Source: Sphingorhabdus sp. Alg239-R122 (GTDB lineage Bacteria > Pseudomonadota > Alphaproteobacteria > Sphingomonadales > Sphingomonadaceae). From it: a stretch of 59,632 nucleotides of DNA. Positions within the stretch are counted from its first letter, which is position 1; the number at the start of each line of letters is the position of its first letter. Made by a program: the position numbers and the translations under genes. The notes beneath the pieces are model-generated. The model was not told the DNA's origin and searched no databases. It was given only the letters and a program-made list of their open reading frames with translations. Where the stretch lies: contig NZ_UNRC01000012.1 of NCBI RefSeq assembly GCF_900537065.1, forward strand, positions 1-59,632, written 5' to 3'. Below are positions 8,186-17,098 of this stretch, piece by piece.

Positions 8186-9850
8186 TCAGTTCGGCCAATA
8201 GACCAATTCATCGCCTTCTTCATATGCCTCGGCGAGTGTCTTGTCGATCATCGCAGGCATCAGCGTCGCGGAAGGATAGAGCAGTTTGCGCCCCTTGTGA
8301 TGATTTTGAAGCAGTGCGAGCAAACGTTTTGCTTCAGCAGGTTTCTGCTTGACGAGATTGGCCTGCTCTGTCGGATCATCCGCGAGGTTATAGAGCCAGC
8401 TCTTACCCTGCGTCTGGTCAATCTGGAATTTCCATTTCCCAGCGCGCACCGCCCAATAGGACCCACTCTGCCAGAAGATCGCCTCATCCTTGCGCTCAAG
8501 CGGCCCGGTTCCCGTCGCAACCGGCAACAAATCAACGCCATCAATTTTTCTATCGGGCAATGCCGCACCGGTGGCTGTAGCGATGGTCTTGAATATGTCG
8601 ATATGGGTAACTGGTTTTCCCACTTTACGTCCGGCTGGTAAGCTGGCCGGCCAACGCATCATGAAGGGCACACGAACCCCACCCTCGAACAAAGACAGCT
8701 TCCAGCCGCGATAGGGAGCGTTGACTTTGGGCAGGCCAATATAGCCTGCGCCGCCATTGTCGCTTGAGAAAATCACCATGGTATTATCAGCAAGCCCTTG
8801 TTCTTCCAGCTTGTCGAGAACCTGGCCAACACTGCGATCAAGCGCACGAATCATCGCTGCATATACCCGAAGCCGGTGCGGCTTTATGTCGCCAACAGCT
8901 TCATAATCTTCCCGCGTCGCCTGCAATGGAGTGTGCGGTGCCCAGTGGCCCATATAAAGAAAAAAGGGCCGGTTGCGGTTCGCCTCAATCGCTTCAAGCG
9001 CTTCCTCTGTCCACCAGTCGGTCAGATAGCCTCCAGGTCTGAACAGCGGCGACCGGTTAAAGGACCCGGCAAACCGCTGGGACGCCCACAGGAAGCGATC
9101 AATTGGATCAAAATCGAGCTGCGCATTCACGACGTCGGGGCTGTCTTCGGGCAGATATAGCCCCTCGCTCATGGTCAGGCTTTCATCAAAACCCTGTCCA
9201 AGCGCATCGATCTCGGGGCTGACGCCCAAATGCCATTTGCCAATATGAATATTGTGATAGCCCTTTTCGGCCAACATCTCTGCAACGGTCACTTCTTCGG
9301 CGGGCAGGCCTTGATCTTCATAGGCTGGTCGCTGGTTATCTGCATCTGAATCAAATTTGCCGGGCGGAAGGTCGGGGCGAATATCAGCCGAAACGGAATT
9401 GACAACGCGCCCCATCCCGGCCGGGGTTGGCGTGAATTCAAAACCCGTGCTGGTAGGATAACGTCCGGTCATCAGCATCGCGCGCGAAGGCGAACAGGTC
9501 GCATTGCCCGCATAGCCTTGTGTGAAATTGACACCCTCTGCCGCGATGCGGTCGATATTGGGAGTTAGCACAAGACCATTCGCTACGCCTCCTCCAAAGG
9601 TCGAGATGTCGTTGATGCCGAGGTCATCCGCCAGAATTAGGACGATATTGGGCGGGCGCTCACCGGCGGCAACCTCTACATTTTCGGGTCCCTGCTGCCA
9701 TTCAATTTCAGGTGTCTGCGCGGCAATGCCGGGTTGGTGGCGGTTTTTCACGCCCCACAGGATGAGGTCGGTGCGGAAGACGTAGGCCACCGCTCCCATC
9801 AAGACAGCCAAAGCCAATATGCCGCCAACGATCTTTTGCCACTTTTTCAC
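8186..9850 (-). CDS. Arylsulfatase, type I (formylglycine-dependent)
   Basis: A 554-aa sulfatase. One hydrophobic segment at residues 8-25 anchors or exports it; the alkaline-phosphatase-like core starts with NIVLILADDLG (metal Asp75/Asp76) and has ATCSPSRAMLMTGRYP, in which Cys119 of C-x-P-S-R is the formylglycine precursor, followed by HIGKWHLG and FFLYMGHWAPHTPLQ. Family reaction: hydrolysis of a sulfate ester to alcohol or phenol plus sulfate, with calcium. The FGE needed to mature it is encoded 2.7 kb downstream on the same strand. It starts at GTG with AAGGA 9 nt upstream and follows the TonB receptor by 91 bp, so it is probably co-transcribed. Substrate unknown. Confidence 0.92.
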   Translation of the reverse strand: MKKWQKIVGGILALAVLMGAVAYVFRTDLILWGVKNRHQPGIAAQTPEIEWQQGPENVEVAAGERPPNIVLILADDLGINDISTFGGGVANGLVLTPNIDRIAAEGVNFTQGYAGNATCSPSRAMLMTGRYPTSTGFEFTPTPAGMGRVVNSVSADIRPDLPPGKFDSDADNQRPAYEDQGLPAEEVTVAEMLAEKGYHNIHIGKWHLGVSPEIDALGQGFDESLTMSEGLYLPEDSPDVVNAQLDFDPIDRFLWASQRFAGSFNRSPLFRPGGYLTDWWTEEALEAIEANRNRPFFLYMGHWAPHTPLQATREDYEAVGDIKPHRLRVYAAMIRALDRSVGQVLDKLEEQGLADNTMVIFSSDNGGAGYIGLPKVNAPYRGWKLSLFEGGVRVPFMMRWPASLPAGRKVGKPVTHIDIFKTIATATGAALPDRKIDGVDLLPVATGTGPLERKDEAIFWQSGSYWAVRAGKWKFQIDQTQGKSWLYNLADDPTEQANLVKQKPAEAKRLLALLQNHHKGRKLLYPSATLMPAMIDKTLAEAYEEGDELVYWPN

Positions 9851-9941
9851 GTCATCATATCCTTAAAAACGAAAAGGGGCGACGACAATGCCGCCACCCC
9901 AGTTATTTTTGATCTCCTGGGAGGAGAGAGGAGGAAGGAAA

Positions 9942-12467
9942 TCAAAATTTACCCCTTAATGTAAGGCCATACATACGCGGCTCTTGCGGGAATGCAGAAC
10001 GTGAGCCGCTGCGCAGAGCTGTGTTGAATGTGACCCCGCGCGTGACCTCATCGGTCAGGTTGGTGACCCACGCCTCAAGTGCCCATGCGCCATCGACATC
10101 TTTGACACCGGCACGCAGATTAATTTTCGTTGTGCCATCCTGAACATCAAAGGGCAGGAGAGACGTCAAACCAAGCTGAGCCGCAGTGGCCGGGACAGCG
10201 CTTGCCTGCGTCGACGTTCGGCGGTCACTTTCCATACGTGCCTGCCCATTAAAGAAAATATCGATGCTATCGGTTATCGAAATTTCATAGTTGGCACCAA
10301 AAATGGCGACAAACTCCGGAGCGTTAGTCAGGCTGTTACCGCACAGGTTGCGTATCGCCAGCGCGTCCGTCACTGCAGCGCAATCATTGGGATAGCGCGC
10401 GTCGGTATAAGCCAATGAGGTTGTGAAGGTCAGGCCGTCAGTGGGCCGGATAGTGCCTTCAAACTCGAAGCCGGAGCTGATGACTTTGGGCACATTGAAG
10501 GTCTGGAACCGTGTTCCGGTGAATTCCAAAACCTGGAAATCGGTAAATTCCTCATAGAAAACTGCTATGTTTGCAGTCACCGCGCCATCGATAAAGCGAC
10601 CCTTTAAGCCCAGCTCATAGGCATCGACCTCTTCGGAAGCGAAGGCAGGAGAAGCGCCGCCTACTGCCGCTGTGACGTCGAGATTGAGACCACCCGACTT
10701 ATACCCATGAGTAAAGCTGGCATAAGCGTTGACATTGCCGAAATCATAGCCGAGCTTGGCGGTATAGATCAGCTCCTCATCGCTGAAGTCTTCGTTGAAT
10801 GTACGCGGTAAAGGTAGTCCGGCAGATTGCGGCAAATCAGCAGGGGCCGTCAGCGGGAAGCACCCAAGCCCCAAAATTGGCCCGACAACATTGGGCGGGA
10901 TAAGCCCCATGCCAGCCCGCGCAGCAATCGAGGAGCATACCGGGTTGGTGTTGGATGCCTGGTTGTAAAAGCCGGTCTTGCTTTCATCCGAATAGCGCAA
11001 GCCCAGGGTCAAATCGAAACTATCGGTGATCGAAAACACATTATGGGTGAAGACAGAAAAGCTCTCGCTATCCTGCCCGAGCAAATTGTTGGTTGCCGTT
11101 GTCGATGGATCGAAACCGCCAGAGAATACAGTCAGCGGGTTTGCGCCAAACATACCCATGGTGGGGCCAAACAAGGTTGCGCCTACCAATTCTCCATAGT
11201 CGGCACCGAGGCTCAGATTGGCGTCCTGACGGATCGTTTCATCGGAGTAGTATACGCCAACCAGCCAATTGAGACTTCCTGCAAACGCATCACCTTGCAA
11301 GCGTAGCTCATGCGTCATAGTCTCAATGGTGGTTCGGTTGCTATCTACATTGAAGGCATCCAGCGCCGAGAAGTCGGAATCGAACGCTTCGACAGTGTCA
11401 TATTCGCGATAGGATCCAATATAGATCAGATCGACAGCGTCGCCGAGGGGGACTTCAACCTCACCTGTCACGCCCCAATTTTCAACGTTGGCAGATGGAA
11501 CCCGGCTTAATGTTACGATCCGGTTGTCGAGCGCATGTTCTGCAGTGGCAACGTCGAAGGGATTTGTCGCTACATCCGGTGAAGCCATACCACCCCGCAG
11601 GCCAAGACCTACCAGCCCAAAAAGGCCAGCGCTTTCAATTGGCGAGCGCAGTAATTCAATCGCGCCGCAGCACGAGGATTGGTCCTTTGCATAATCGACA
11701 ATCAAGCGACCCTTGATGCCGCCATCACTTTCAAAGCCAAGCTGGCCGCGCAGCAGATATCGGTCGATATCATTGGTCTCGCCAAACTTATTTCCAGTGC
11801 CATCGACGACATCCAAATATCCATCACGTTTCCGGTATGCGCCCGTCACACGCAGAGCCAGCGTATCCTGAACAAGCGGGACATTGATCGCACCTTGAAC
11901 GCTGATCAGATTGTTACTGCCATAAGATGCGTTTGCGAAGCCGCCAAACTCATTAACATCAGGGCGGTTGTTGATGATATTGAGTGCGCCAGCAGAGGTA
12001 TTGCGTCCGAACAATGTGCCTTGCGGCCCACGAAGAACCTCTACCCTTTCAACATCGACGAATTCGGAAAGCGCAACGCCGGGGCGTGATTGATATGCAC
12101 CATCAATAAAAACGCCGACTGCGCTTTCGAAACCGATGTTATTCGATGTTGTGCCCACTCCGCGTATACGAAGGACGACACCGTTGGATGCTGCCTGAGC
12201 GCTTGATACATTAAAGCTGGGCGCAACGCTGCCAATATCGGTGACGTTGGCTACATTCTGCGCTTCAAGCTGAACTGGGCCAACTGCTGTCACCGCAATC
12301 GGAATATCCTGCACATCTTGAGCACGGCGGGTTGCGGTTACGATGATGACGTCATCGTCAACTGTTTTCGCACTATCCTGCTCTTGTGCAACTGCAGGCA
12401 TAGCCATTGCGCTGCTGCATAGTCCGGCAATCATCAGCTTATTTGCAAATTTCCCTGAAAATCCCAT
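9942..12467 (-). CDS. TonB-dependent outer-membrane receptor
   Basis: An 841-aa receptor. A signal peptide ends at MAMPAVAQ; the mature protein has a TonB-box-like DVIIVTATRR followed by the plug (DIPIAVTAVG... GVFIDGAYQSRPG... VERVEVLRGPQGTLFGRNTSAGALNI) and the barrel ending in a C-terminal Phe (LRGKF). ATG 12467 is preferred over GTG 12473 because GGGAGAGG lies 5 nt before it. Such receptors import large or scarce substrates using TonB/ExbBD energy. It leads the sulfatase operon, so a sulfated ligand is a reasonable guess. Two copies of the operator precede it, one covering the predicted -10. Confidence 0.93.
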   Translation of the reverse strand: MGFSGKFANKLMIAGLCSSAMAMPAVAQEQDSAKTVDDDVIIVTATRRAQDVQDIPIAVTAVGPVQLEAQNVANVTDIGSVAPSFNVSSAQAASNGVVLRIRGVGTTSNNIGFESAVGVFIDGAYQSRPGVALSEFVDVERVEVLRGPQGTLFGRNTSAGALNIINNRPDVNEFGGFANASYGSNNLISVQGAINVPLVQDTLALRVTGAYRKRDGYLDVVDGTGNKFGETNDIDRYLLRGQLGFESDGGIKGRLIVDYAKDQSSCCGAIELLRSPIESAGLFGLVGLGLRGGMASPDVATNPFDVATAEHALDNRIVTLSRVPSANVENWGVTGEVEVPLGDAVDLIYIGSYREYDTVEAFDSDFSALDAFNVDSNRTTIETMTHELRLQGDAFAGSLNWLVGVYYSDETIRQDANLSLGADYGELVGATLFGPTMGMFGANPLTVFSGGFDPSTTATNNLLGQDSESFSVFTHNVFSITDSFDLTLGLRYSDESKTGFYNQASNTNPVCSSIAARAGMGLIPPNVVGPILGLGCFPLTAPADLPQSAGLPLPRTFNEDFSDEELIYTAKLGYDFGNVNAYASFTHGYKSGGLNLDVTAAVGGASPAFASEEVDAYELGLKGRFIDGAVTANIAVFYEEFTDFQVLEFTGTRFQTFNVPKVISSGFEFEGTIRPTDGLTFTTSLAYTDARYPNDCAAVTDALAIRNLCGNSLTNAPEFVAIFGANYEISITDSIDIFFNGQARMESDRRTSTQASAVPATAAQLGLTSLLPFDVQDGTTKINLRAGVKDVDGAWALEAWVTNLTDEVTRGVTFNTALRSGSRSAFPQEPRMYGLTLRGKF

Positions 12468-12492
12468 CGCCACCTCTCCCGTTTACATTATT

Positions 12493-12511
12493 ATGACATC
12501 TTTAGTGCCAT
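12493..12511. promoter_or_regulatory. Putative TetR operator O5
   Basis: ATGACATCTTTAGTGCCAT fits WTGRCAY-N5-RTGYYAW fully and lies 26 bp upstream of the TonB receptor start. Confidence 0.6.
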
Positions 12512-12517
12512 ATCAAG

Positions 12518-12536
12518 TTGGCACGTATAGTGTCAA
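12518..12536. promoter_or_regulatory. Putative TetR operator O6
   Basis: TTGGCACGTATAGTGTCAA fits the pattern fully. Centre-to-centre distance from O5 is 25 bp. It covers the predicted -10 element of the receptor promoter, the expected geometry for repression. Confidence 0.65.
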
Positions 12537-12553
12537 TATAATCAACCTGTCAA
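12524..12553 (-). promoter_or_regulatory. Predicted sigma-70-type promoter of the TonB receptor operon
   Basis: On the minus strand, TTGACA (12553-12548) is followed after 18 bp by TATACG (12529-12524). The -10 falls inside operator O6. Predicted from consensus only. Confidence 0.4.
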
Positions 12554-12909
12554 TATGCTTGAGCAAGCGTGCTTCGCGAACCAAAAACAGTCATCAGGAA
12601 TTTCAGGGGGCATCGGAATGTCAGGCAAGTTTACTTTTGGCGTCTAATGTCCGCTTCCGGGGTCAAGCAAATACCATCGAAAGGTCCGAAACTGGGGCGC
12701 AAAGCGGAAATACTTTTTGGTGTCGAGAGTCTTGTGGAACGCGCAGGATAAATTTTGGGTGACCATGGGCACACGGCCGATTCAATCGAGAGCAAAACAT
12801 TTAACTTCCAAAAGCACGTTAGCCGGAAAGGAATGTGGTAACGAATGAGGTAACAAAAACCTCTGATTTCTATATAATATAAATATATCAATAGTATAAT
12901 ATTAATAAA
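12554..12909. other. Gene-free AT-rich spacer next to tRNA-Ser with short direct repeats
   Basis: No credible gene is seen. At 12835-12842 and 12847-12854 the 8-mer GTGGTAAC / GAGGTAAC is repeated with 12-bp period, 56 bp from the tRNA 3' end, and the last 60 bp before the tRNA are nearly pure A/T. Short repeats of this kind near a tRNA 3' end can be arm-type integrase sites; no integrase gene remains here. Confidence 0.35.
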
Positions 12910-13001
12910 TGGCGGACACGGAGGGATTCGAACCCTCGAAGCCCCGTAAAGAGCTTGCCTCCTTAGCAGGGAGGTGGTTTCAGCCGCTCACCCACGTGTC
13001 C
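12910..13001 (-). tRNA. tRNA-Ser(GCU)
   Basis: Read on the minus strand, the gene begins GGACACGTGGGTGAGCGG and ends with a matching GTGTCC acceptor arm, discriminator G and an encoded CCA (12912-12910). The anticodon loop CTGCTAA gives anticodon GCU, in the stem CTCC/GGAG. A long variable arm and the T-loop GGTTCGAATC are present, as expected for a class II serine tRNA. The 3' end faces the catabolic cluster. Confidence 0.95.
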
Positions 13002-13252
13002 ATTCCATGCGTGCGATATGCCTTGGGAAAGGCAGGCCGAAACGCGCTATAGCGGGGGGCATGCGGGCAATCAATGGTTTTGCGCGAAAAATCTCCTGAT
13101 ATGCGCTATCTGCGGGTTTGCGGCCCGTATTCATGTGTACCGCATCCTATATGCGCTGCTGGGCGTAAAATCGACTCGAGTCATCGCCTGTTCATTGAGT
13201 GCGCCGGATATATGCAGGATAACATTGCAGTTGTAAAAAGGCGGAGCAGGTC

Positions 13253-14032
13253 ATGAAGAAAAACGTTTTGGGCACAGTGCTGGGTATATTTGCAGGGCTT
13301 TCATTGACAATCGGCAGTGCGACAGCGCAGGTGGAAACCGTCGATCCCAATGACGCCATTGACGCTGACCTGGCGACACAGGCCGAAACAGCTGCTCCAC
13401 CAGCAACCGAAGAAGCAGGCATTCCTTATGAAGAAAATGTAACGGTTGAACCTACAGAGGAAACCACCGCTTCAGAAGATGTCACCACCGACGCCGATAA
13501 TGGCGTTCCTGCCGACCCATCCGACCCATCACAACAGGCCGAAGATAACGCCACCTATCAGAAAGACGATCTGATTGGTGCAGCCGAAGGCGTCTTCGGC
13601 AAAGGTGCCGAGGGACTGGCCATGATGATTGAGGATATCCTCAAGAAACAGGGCGAACCCAACGGCTATATTGTCGGACGTGAGGCCGGCGGCGCATTCA
13701 TAGTCGGCCTGCGCTATGGATCAGGTACTTTGTTCCACAAGATTGAAGGCGAACGTAAAGTCTACTGGACCGGCCCTTCGTTGGGCCTGGATGCAGGTGC
13801 CAATGCGGCAAACAGCTTTACACTGGTCTACAACCTTTATGATAGCGAAGACCTGTATAAGCGATTTGGCGCGGGCGAAGGCGCGGCCTATCTGGTCGGT
13901 GGCTTCACGGCCAGCTACCTACGCCGTGGTGATGTGGTTCTGATCCCTGTACGATTGGGTGTTGGTGTGCGGCTGGGCGCTAACGTCGGTTACCGTAAAT
14001 TCAGCAAGAAACAACGCTGGTTACCTTTTTAA
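13253..14032 (+). CDS. eipA: EipA-like envelope protein (DUF1134)
   Basis: A 259-aa exported protein. A signal peptide ends near GSATAQ (residue 24); residues 25-95 are an acidic, Thr/Ala/Glu-rich low-complexity stretch; the DUF1134 domain fills the rest, with GVFGKGAEGLAMMIEDILKK, GYIVGREAGGAFIVGLRYG, VYWTGPSLGLDAGANA and a Gly-rich LGVGVRLGANVGY close. In Brucella, EipA supports cell-envelope integrity in the periplasm; the function here is transferred from that family. GGAG lies 6 nt before the ATG. It is monocistronic between the tRNA and the aminotransferase. Confidence 0.85.
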   Translation: MKKNVLGTVLGIFAGLSLTIGSATAQVETVDPNDAIDADLATQAETAAPPATEEAGIPYEENVTVEPTEETTASEDVTTDADNGVPADPSDPSQQAEDNATYQKDDLIGAAEGVFGKGAEGLAMMIEDILKKQGEPNGYIVGREAGGAFIVGLRYGSGTLFHKIEGERKVYWTGPSLGLDAGANAANSFTLVYNLYDSEDLYKRFGAGEGAAYLVGGFTASYLRRGDVVLIPVRLGVGVRLGANVGYRKFSKKQRWLPF

Positions 14033-14188
14033 AATATAGGCTCATGTAATTTTATTACGCGCCTACTTTTTAAGGCCCATTCAGTAAATATAAGGCTTGT
14101 CCACAGCGGCATATAGCGGCAATAGGCGTGTGAAATTCACGCGTATGATGCAACAATGCTCATGCGATAAGGGGAACAAGCCGAAATC

Positions 14189-15364
14189 ATGCTGGAAAAC
14201 CTGTCTGAACAGCCCGCCGATGCATTGCTGGCACTTATCAAACTCTATGCGGCAGACACCAACCCGGACAAGATTGACCTGGGCGTCGGTGTGTACCGCG
14301 ATGCGGATGGCGGCACTCCTGTATTCGCGGCGATAAAAGCTGCAGAAAAAAGGCTGATCGAAACACAGGACAGCAAAAGCTATCTCGGACCTGAAGGAGA
14401 TATGGGTTTTGTAAACGGACTGGTTCCGTATATTTTCGGCGATATGGCCGTTGCCGACCGGCTGGACGGGGTGCAGACACCCGGCGGCACCGGCGCAGTA
14501 CGCCTTGCATGCGATCTGTTAATGGCATCGGGTACAAAGAAAATCTGGATGGGTACACCCAGCTGGCCCAACCATGCGCAGATATTCAAGGCGATCAACA
14601 TGGAAGTCGGCGCGTTCGAACATATTGATATTTCCACACAGACACTGAATTTTGAAGGCGTCATGAATGCCATTGCGCAAGCGGCGGCAGGCGATGCGCT
14701 GTTGCTGCATGGATGCTGCCACAACCCTACAGGTGCAGATTATAGCGCCGAGCAGTGGCAACAGATTGCAGATGCCGTTACTGCAAAAGGTGTGTTTCCT
14801 CTGCTTGATCTTGCCTATCACGGACTGGGTCATGGTTTTGAGGAAGACAGTGTCGGTGTCCGCACCATTATCAAGACCGTGCCCGAAGCGCTGCTTGCCT
14901 ATAGCTGTGACAAAAATTTCGGCATGTACCGAGAGCGCGTCGGTGCGCTCTATGTGATTGCGCCGAATAGTTCTAGCCTGCCCAAAATCATGTCAAACGT
15001 CTATGCATTGGCCCGTGCCAACTGGTCAATGCCGCCTGACCATGGCGGCGCCGCGGTGCGGGTTATATTGGAAGACGCGGACCTTACGCAAATGTGGCTG
15101 GATGAAGTGGCCAGCATGCGCGCGCGCATGCGCCGGGTACGCGACATGCTGGCAAGCCATGGCAAGGTCGGAGCCGTCGATTTTACCGCTATTGCCGGAC
15201 AAAACGGCCTGTTCGGCATGCTACCGCTCACCAAAGAGCAGATCATGATGCTGCGCAGCGAACACAGCATCTACATGGCGGGGTCAGGCCGGATCAATAT
15301 TGCAGGGCTGACCCGGCACAATATTGAGAAATTCGCCGAAGCCGTGCGCGTCGTCCAGAAATAG
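14189..15364 (+). CDS. Aspartate/aromatic amino-acid aminotransferase (class I)
   Basis: A 391-aa fold-type I PLP enzyme of the AspC/TyrB subgroup: start region DKIDLGVGVYRDADG, GTGAVRLACDLL, CCHNPTGADYS for PLP ring contacts, LLDLAYHGLGHG, and AYSCDKNFGMYRERVG, where Lys242 forms the PLP aldimine. The usual length is about 395 aa. It transfers amino groups between aspartate, tyrosine or phenylalanine and 2-oxoglutarate in the cytoplasm; aspartate and aromatic specificity cannot be told apart by eye. The 156-bp upstream region holds the inverted repeat GCGTG-N7-CACGC at 14126-14142, a possible operator of unknown regulator. Confidence 0.88.
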   Translation: MLENLSEQPADALLALIKLYAADTNPDKIDLGVGVYRDADGGTPVFAAIKAAEKRLIETQDSKSYLGPEGDMGFVNGLVPYIFGDMAVADRLDGVQTPGGTGAVRLACDLLMASGTKKIWMGTPSWPNHAQIFKAINMEVGAFEHIDISTQTLNFEGVMNAIAQAAAGDALLLHGCCHNPTGADYSAEQWQQIADAVTAKGVFPLLDLAYHGLGHGFEEDSVGVRTIIKTVPEALLAYSCDKNFGMYRERVGALYVIAPNSSSLPKIMSNVYALARANWSMPPDHGGAAVRVILEDADLTQMWLDEVASMRARMRRVRDMLASHGKVGAVDFTAIAGQNGLFGMLPLTKEQIMMLRSEHSIYMAGSGRINIAGLTRHNIEKFAEAVRVVQK

Positions 15365-15402
15365 GCCGATGGGCTGGCAGCAAAGCACAAATTTTGTCGT
15401 GG

Positions 15403-16008
15403 TTAGCCGCGCACCTGCTGCATACGCATCAAATATCGGGCGAGTACGTCGATTTCCAGATTGACGGCACGGCCGGTTTCCAGCTCTCCCAAAGTGGTGA
15501 CATCGGCGGTATGCGGAATGATATTGAGAGTGAAATCCGCACCCTTGTCCGGAATGTCAGTGACCCCATTCACTGTGAGCGACACGCCATCCACCGTAAT
15601 CGACCCTTTGGCAGCAATATAGGGAGCAAGATCGGAACCGGTCCGGATAGTCACGCAGCGCGAATCACCTTCCGGCTCAACCGAAACCACTTCACCCACG
15701 CCATCGACATGACCTGTGACAATATGTCCGCCCAGTTCATCACCGACTTTCAGCGCGCGTTCCAGGTTCAGGCGCCTTCCCCCGGCAAACTGTCCCTGCG
15801 CGGTACAGGATACTGTTTCGGCGGAAATATCCACAGCAAACCAGTCACCCCCCTTTGCCACAACGGTCAGGCACACACCCGAACACGCAATCGATGCGCC
15901 AATATCAACACCAGCCATGTCATAGCCGCAGCTGATAGTCGCCCGTGTGTCGCCACGTTGCTCGATACTCTTGATCTCGCCGATATCGGTAATAATTCCG
16001 GTGAACAT
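15403..16008 (-). CDS. ribE: Riboflavin synthase, alpha subunit
   Basis: A 201-aa protein made of two homologous lumazine-binding halves: MFTGIITDIGEI ... GASIACSGVCLTV and, after HIVTGHVDGVGEV, GSITVDGVSLTVNGV. It dismutates two 6,7-dimethyl-8-ribityllumazine molecules to riboflavin, as a cytoplasmic homotrimer. It lies 82 bp downstream of ribD, same strand. No FMN riboswitch is seen in front of the rib genes in this window. Confidence 0.96.
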   Translation of the reverse strand: MFTGIITDIGEIKSIEQRGDTRATISCGYDMAGVDIGASIACSGVCLTVVAKGGDWFAVDISAETVSCTAQGQFAGGRRLNLERALKVGDELGGHIVTGHVDGVGEVVSVEPEGDSRCVTIRTGSDLAPYIAAKGSITVDGVSLTVNGVTDIPDKGADFTLNIIPHTADVTTLGELETGRAVNLEIDVLARYLMRMQQVRG

Positions 16009-16090
16009 AGAATCTGCTTTCTTGTTTTAGTATTTTCTCTTTGGTTCGCTCTCACGCATAAGTCAGTGCCTGCTTATGTTCGAAAGGATA

Positions 16091-17098
16091 TCATTTACGC
16101 TCATAGCTTTCCATCACATCATCGCCCAGAGCGCGCATGTCGGTGCGCTGCCATTGGCCATGTGCATCCGCAAGTTCCTCCAAGCCTATATCGCCAAGGC
16201 ATGGTTTCCCGCCGCCAATCAGAACTGGCGCACGGTAAATGAGCAGTCTGTCAACAAGTCCAGCTTTCAGGAATGAAGCCGCCGCGCCAGCGCCGCCTTC
16301 TACCATCAACCACTGCACATCCTGCAAGCCGCCTATGTCATCGGGGCTTTGGATCACCTGCCATCCTTCAGGTGCGGTACCGCGGGTCAGCACCATACGC
16401 TGCGGCGACCTGTCCTCCAACCCGGACAACCTAACGCCAAGCCGCGGACTATCGCTGCGCAGCGTGCCACCACCCACCAATATGGCATCATGCCGCACCC
16501 TCTCCAGATGCGTGTGCGCCCGCGCCGCATCGCCCGTAATCCACTGGCTGGTTCCGTCCGCCATTGCAATACAGCCATCAAGCGAAGTCGCCAGTTTGAG
16601 CGTAACATGGGGACGTCCGCGCTCACGCACGCTGAAAAAACCCGCCAGGCTGCGCCGCGCATCGGTTTCGCAAACACCTGCCTGGACGGCAATGCCAGCA
16701 TCACAAAGTTTTTCGATCCCCCGTCCATTGGTGCGCGGATCGCTATCCTTTGTGCCCACAATTACGCGCGCTATGCCCGCTGTAATTATCGTATCGCTGC
16801 AGCTTGGTCCCCGCTCGCTTTGATGTGCGCAGGGTTCAAGCGTAGTATATAAATCAGCTCCATGCGCCGCATCGCCAGCCTGTGCTAAAGCAGCTGCCTC
16901 GGCATGCGGGCGGCCGCCTGCCGCTGTATACCCACGCCCGATTATGCGGCCATCCTTCACAACCAGCGCGCCCACACCTGGATTGGGCCGTGACAGGGGC
17001 CGGGCCCGGTTCGCCAGCGCCAGCGCCGCACGCATATATTTGATATCACTTGGCAGCGGGCTGTCCGGTCGGTTCGGATGCAGATGGCCCGGCGGCAT
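16091..17098 (-). CDS. ribD: Bifunctional riboflavin biosynthesis deaminase/reductase RibD
   Basis: The deaminase domain (about residues 20-145) has the zinc motifs HAEAAAL and PCAHQSERGPSC; the reductase domain follows from VTLKLATSLDGCIA to the LMVEGGAGAAASFL nucleotide-binding stretch. It converts the GTP-cyclohydrolase product to 5-amino-6-ribitylamino-uracil phosphate with NADPH. The start chosen is ATG 17098, 6 nt after AAAGGCG; this overlaps the upstream gene by 53 nt. The reductase part, at about 190 aa, is a little short for the family, but its motifs are intact. A longer in-frame opening up to 17224 is unlikely coding sequence. Confidence 0.93.
   Translation of the reverse strand: MPPGHLHPNRPDSPLPSDIKYMRAALALANRARPLSRPNPGVGALVVKDGRIIGRGYTAAGGRPHAEAAALAQAGDAAHGADLYTTLEPCAHQSERGPSCSDTIITAGIARVIVGTKDSDPRTNGRGIEKLCDAGIAVQAGVCETDARRSLAGFFSVRERGRPHVTLKLATSLDGCIAMADGTSQWITGDAARAHTHLERVRHDAILVGGGTLRSDSPRLGVRLSGLEDRSPQRMVLTRGTAPEGWQVIQSPDDIGGLQDVQWLMVEGGAGAAASFLKAGLVDRLLIYRAPVLIGGGKPCLGDIGLEELADAHGQWQRTDMRALGDDVMESYERK

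Noticed and set aside
12343-12762. 139-aa plus-strand ORF overlapping the TonB receptor start
   Set aside because: Half is antisense to the signal peptide region and half covers the operator/promoter spacer; no coding signs.
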